Below are positions 5,800 to 6,778 of a stretch of 6,778 bases of DNA, piece by piece. Made by a program: the position numbers and the translations under genes. Location: NCBI GenBank assembly GCA_012799495.1, contig JAAZLD010000198.1, positions 1 through 6,778 of the forward strand, read 5' to 3'. Under the pieces are notes generated by a model that made no database searches, was not told the origin of the DNA, and saw only the letters and a program-made list of their open reading frames with translations. Position 1 is the stretch's first letter. Each line of letters begins with the position of its first letter. This DNA is from Desulfitobacterium sp. (GTDB taxonomy: Bacteria; Bacillota; Desulfitobacteriia; Desulfitobacteriales; Desulfitobacteriaceae).

Positions 5800-5834
5800 G
5801 TCGTCACCTTCTTTCCCTACCGAGTCGTCAACTC
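5800..5834 (-). promoter_or_regulatory. rpmE 5' leader with hairpin and duplicated TGACGAC
   Basis: The leader of about 35 bases holds a small stem, GAGT (5831-5834) with ACTC (5822-5825), at the likely 5' end. The heptamer TGACGAC occurs twice: at 5824-5830 in this hairpin and at 5800-5806, overlapping the ribosome binding site and ending at the start codon. Autoregulatory leaders of L31 genes are known in several phyla; whether this is one cannot be decided from one sequence. Confidence 0.35.
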
Positions 5835-5839
5835 TAGAT

Positions 5840-5868
5840 ATTGTAGCATGATGATTATCTAAGGTCAA
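5840..5868 (-). promoter_or_regulatory. Sigma-A promoter of rpmE
   Basis: On the minus strand TTGACC (5863-5868) and TACAAT (5840-5845) are separated by exactly 17 bases. Each box matches 5 of 6 consensus positions. An A/T-rich tract lies just upstream (about 5869-5886) and could act as an UP element. Transcription would start near 5832-5834, giving a leader of about 35 bases. This is the best promoter in the window and fits strong expression of a ribosomal protein. Confidence 0.85.
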
Positions 5869-5931
5869 GAAATAAAATAAATTTTAGATCCATTTTACCA
5901 GCCTACGAGAATCGTCTATTAGATCAACCTA

Positions 5932-6778
5932 TCAGAAGACCCCCTTCATGGCATAAGCAGGTTTTTTATCGAAACGATGACGAGCTTCAATAAAGCGGAT
6001 TGTCCCTGTCTTAGCTCTCATCACTACCGAATGGGTTAGTGCTCCTTGAGCTGTAAAGTGAACCCCCCGGAGTAAAGGACCTTCAGTAATACCTGTAGCC
6101 GCAAAAAAGACATCATCAGAACGCACTAAATCATCCATGGTCAGAAGCTTATTTACATCTTGGATACCAAGTTTTTGGGCCCGTTTCACGTCTTCTTCAC
6201 CTTCAGGCCAAAGTCTTCCTTGCATTTCCCCACCTAAGCAACGTAAAGCCGCGGCAGCTAAAACCCCCTCAGGTGCCCCTCCGATACCCATCATTATATC
6301 CACCCCTGTCCCTTCAATGGCACAGGCCACAGCTGGTGAAACATCTCCATCTGTGATTAAGCGGATCCGGGCACCGGCTTCTCGCACTTCTTTGATAAGT
6401 TCATTATGGCGAGGCCGATCAAGGATGACAATAGTCAAATCATCCATACTTTTTCCCAATGCTTCAGCCACATTAGCTAAGTTTTCCTTAACGGGAGCAT
6501 CTAAATGGACACGTCCTTTAGCCAAGGGACCTACAGCAATCTTATTCATATACATATCGGGAGCATGAAGAAGGCTGTCTTATTTGCCGATAGCTACTAC
6601 AGCAATGGCACCAGCTAACCCTTTAGCTACAATATTGGTTCCTTCTAAGGGGTCTACTGCTACATCCAGCTCTGGCGGTTCTCCACTTCCCACCTTTTCA
6701 CCAATATAGAGCATAGGTGCTTCATCCATTTCTCCTTCACCTATAACCACGGTACCATTCATGCGAATAGTATCAAAA
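5932..6778 (-). pseudogene. glpX: Class II fructose-1,6-bisphosphatase GlpX, interrupted by an in-frame TAA; 5' end outside window
   Basis: GlpX hydrolyses fructose 1,6-bisphosphate to fructose 6-phosphate in gluconeogenesis. The frame enters from the right edge as FDTIRMNGTVV and gives GEGEMDEAPMLYIGE (metal and substrate site) and VDPLEGTN (metal-binding Asp and catalytic Thr), then reaches AIAVVAIGK followed by TAA at 6580-6582. Exactly in the same frame the protein resumes with DSLLHAPDMYMNK and runs 215 conserved residues to the TGA at 5932-5934, including LDRPRH, DGDVSPAVAC, GIGGAPEG (metal-binding Glu) and SDDVFFAATGITEG. The stop replaces a residue that aligns with Lys in E. coli GlpX (GDKG); CAA, GAA or AAA would each be one change away. 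Neither half holds a complete active site. The internal ATG at 6553-6555 has no ribosome binding site. It may be a recent nonsense mutation or a sequencing error; no other damage is visible. Confidence 0.88.

Noticed and set aside
5800..5868. N-terminal extension of L31 by 23 codons
   Set aside because: The extension is encoded by the rpmE promoter and leader, lacks a ribosome binding site at its start, and is absent from the L31 family.
6137..6568. 143-residue plus-strand open frame opposite glpX
   Set aside because: It is antisense to strongly conserved GlpX sequence, is rich in Ser/Pro/Ala as expected from a shadow frame, and has no recognisable family or ribosome binding site.
6580..6582. 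Selenocysteine or pyrrolysine recoding in glpX
   Set aside because: Those use UGA or UAG, whereas this codon is UAA, and GlpX has no known special residue at this position.
1..6778. New multi-gene defence, mobile or secretion system
   Set aside because: Every gene belongs to a known housekeeping family in near-standard order; there are no transposases, integrases, CRISPR repeats, tRNAs or unknown operons.

Overview
This window is a block of conserved housekeeping genes, and every gene lies on the minus strand. The gene order, the strong AGGAGG-type ribosome binding sites, the short gaps and the moderate-to-low GC point to a Firmicute. It is most likely a Clostridia member of the Desulfitobacterium/Peptococcaceae kind, but that placement is an inference from gene content and not from a search. 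The order resembles the Bacillus subtilis rpmE-prfA-prmC-ywlC-ywlD-ywlE-rpiB-ywlG-glyA neighbourhood.

Layout, in the direction of transcription (right to left). At the right edge is the class II fructose-1,6-bisphosphatase gene glpX. Its 5' end lies outside the window and its frame is broken by one in-frame TAA (6580-6582). Next is rpmE (zinc-type ribosomal protein L31), which has a near-consensus sigma-A promoter in front and a clear intrinsic terminator behind. An AT-rich leader of about 85 bases with two small hairpins separates that terminator from prfA (release factor RF1). prfA begins a tightly packed series: prmC (RF1/RF2 glutamine methyltransferase), tsaC/ywlC (threonylcarbamoyl-AMP synthase), mntP (manganese exporter), ywlE (low-molecular-weight phosphatase, probably a protein-arginine phosphatase), rpiB (ribose-5-phosphate isomerase B), ywlG (UPF0340, unknown function) and the first 66 codons of glyA at the left edge.

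The genes share themes more than one pathway. prfA and prmC form a functional pair: RF1 and the enzyme that methylates its GGQ glutamine. tsaC makes the first intermediate of the tRNA t6A modification. rpmE supplies a ribosomal protein. glpX and rpiB serve gluconeogenesis and pentose phosphates, and glyA serves one-carbon supply. mntP and ywlE deal with metal and protein-phosphorylation homeostasis. From prfA onwards no gap exceeds 75 bases and no strong terminator is visible, so one long transcript through to glyA is plausible.

I see no mobile element, CRISPR array, tRNA, phage gene or unknown multi-gene system. The points worth a second look are the nonsense codon in glpX, the absence of rho between glpX and rpmE and of spoIIR after prmC, three genes that appear to start with TTG behind a strong ribosome binding site, a tandem 17-base duplication over the ywlE stop codon, and the compact rpmE leader. 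No stretch of 300 bases lacks a gene.
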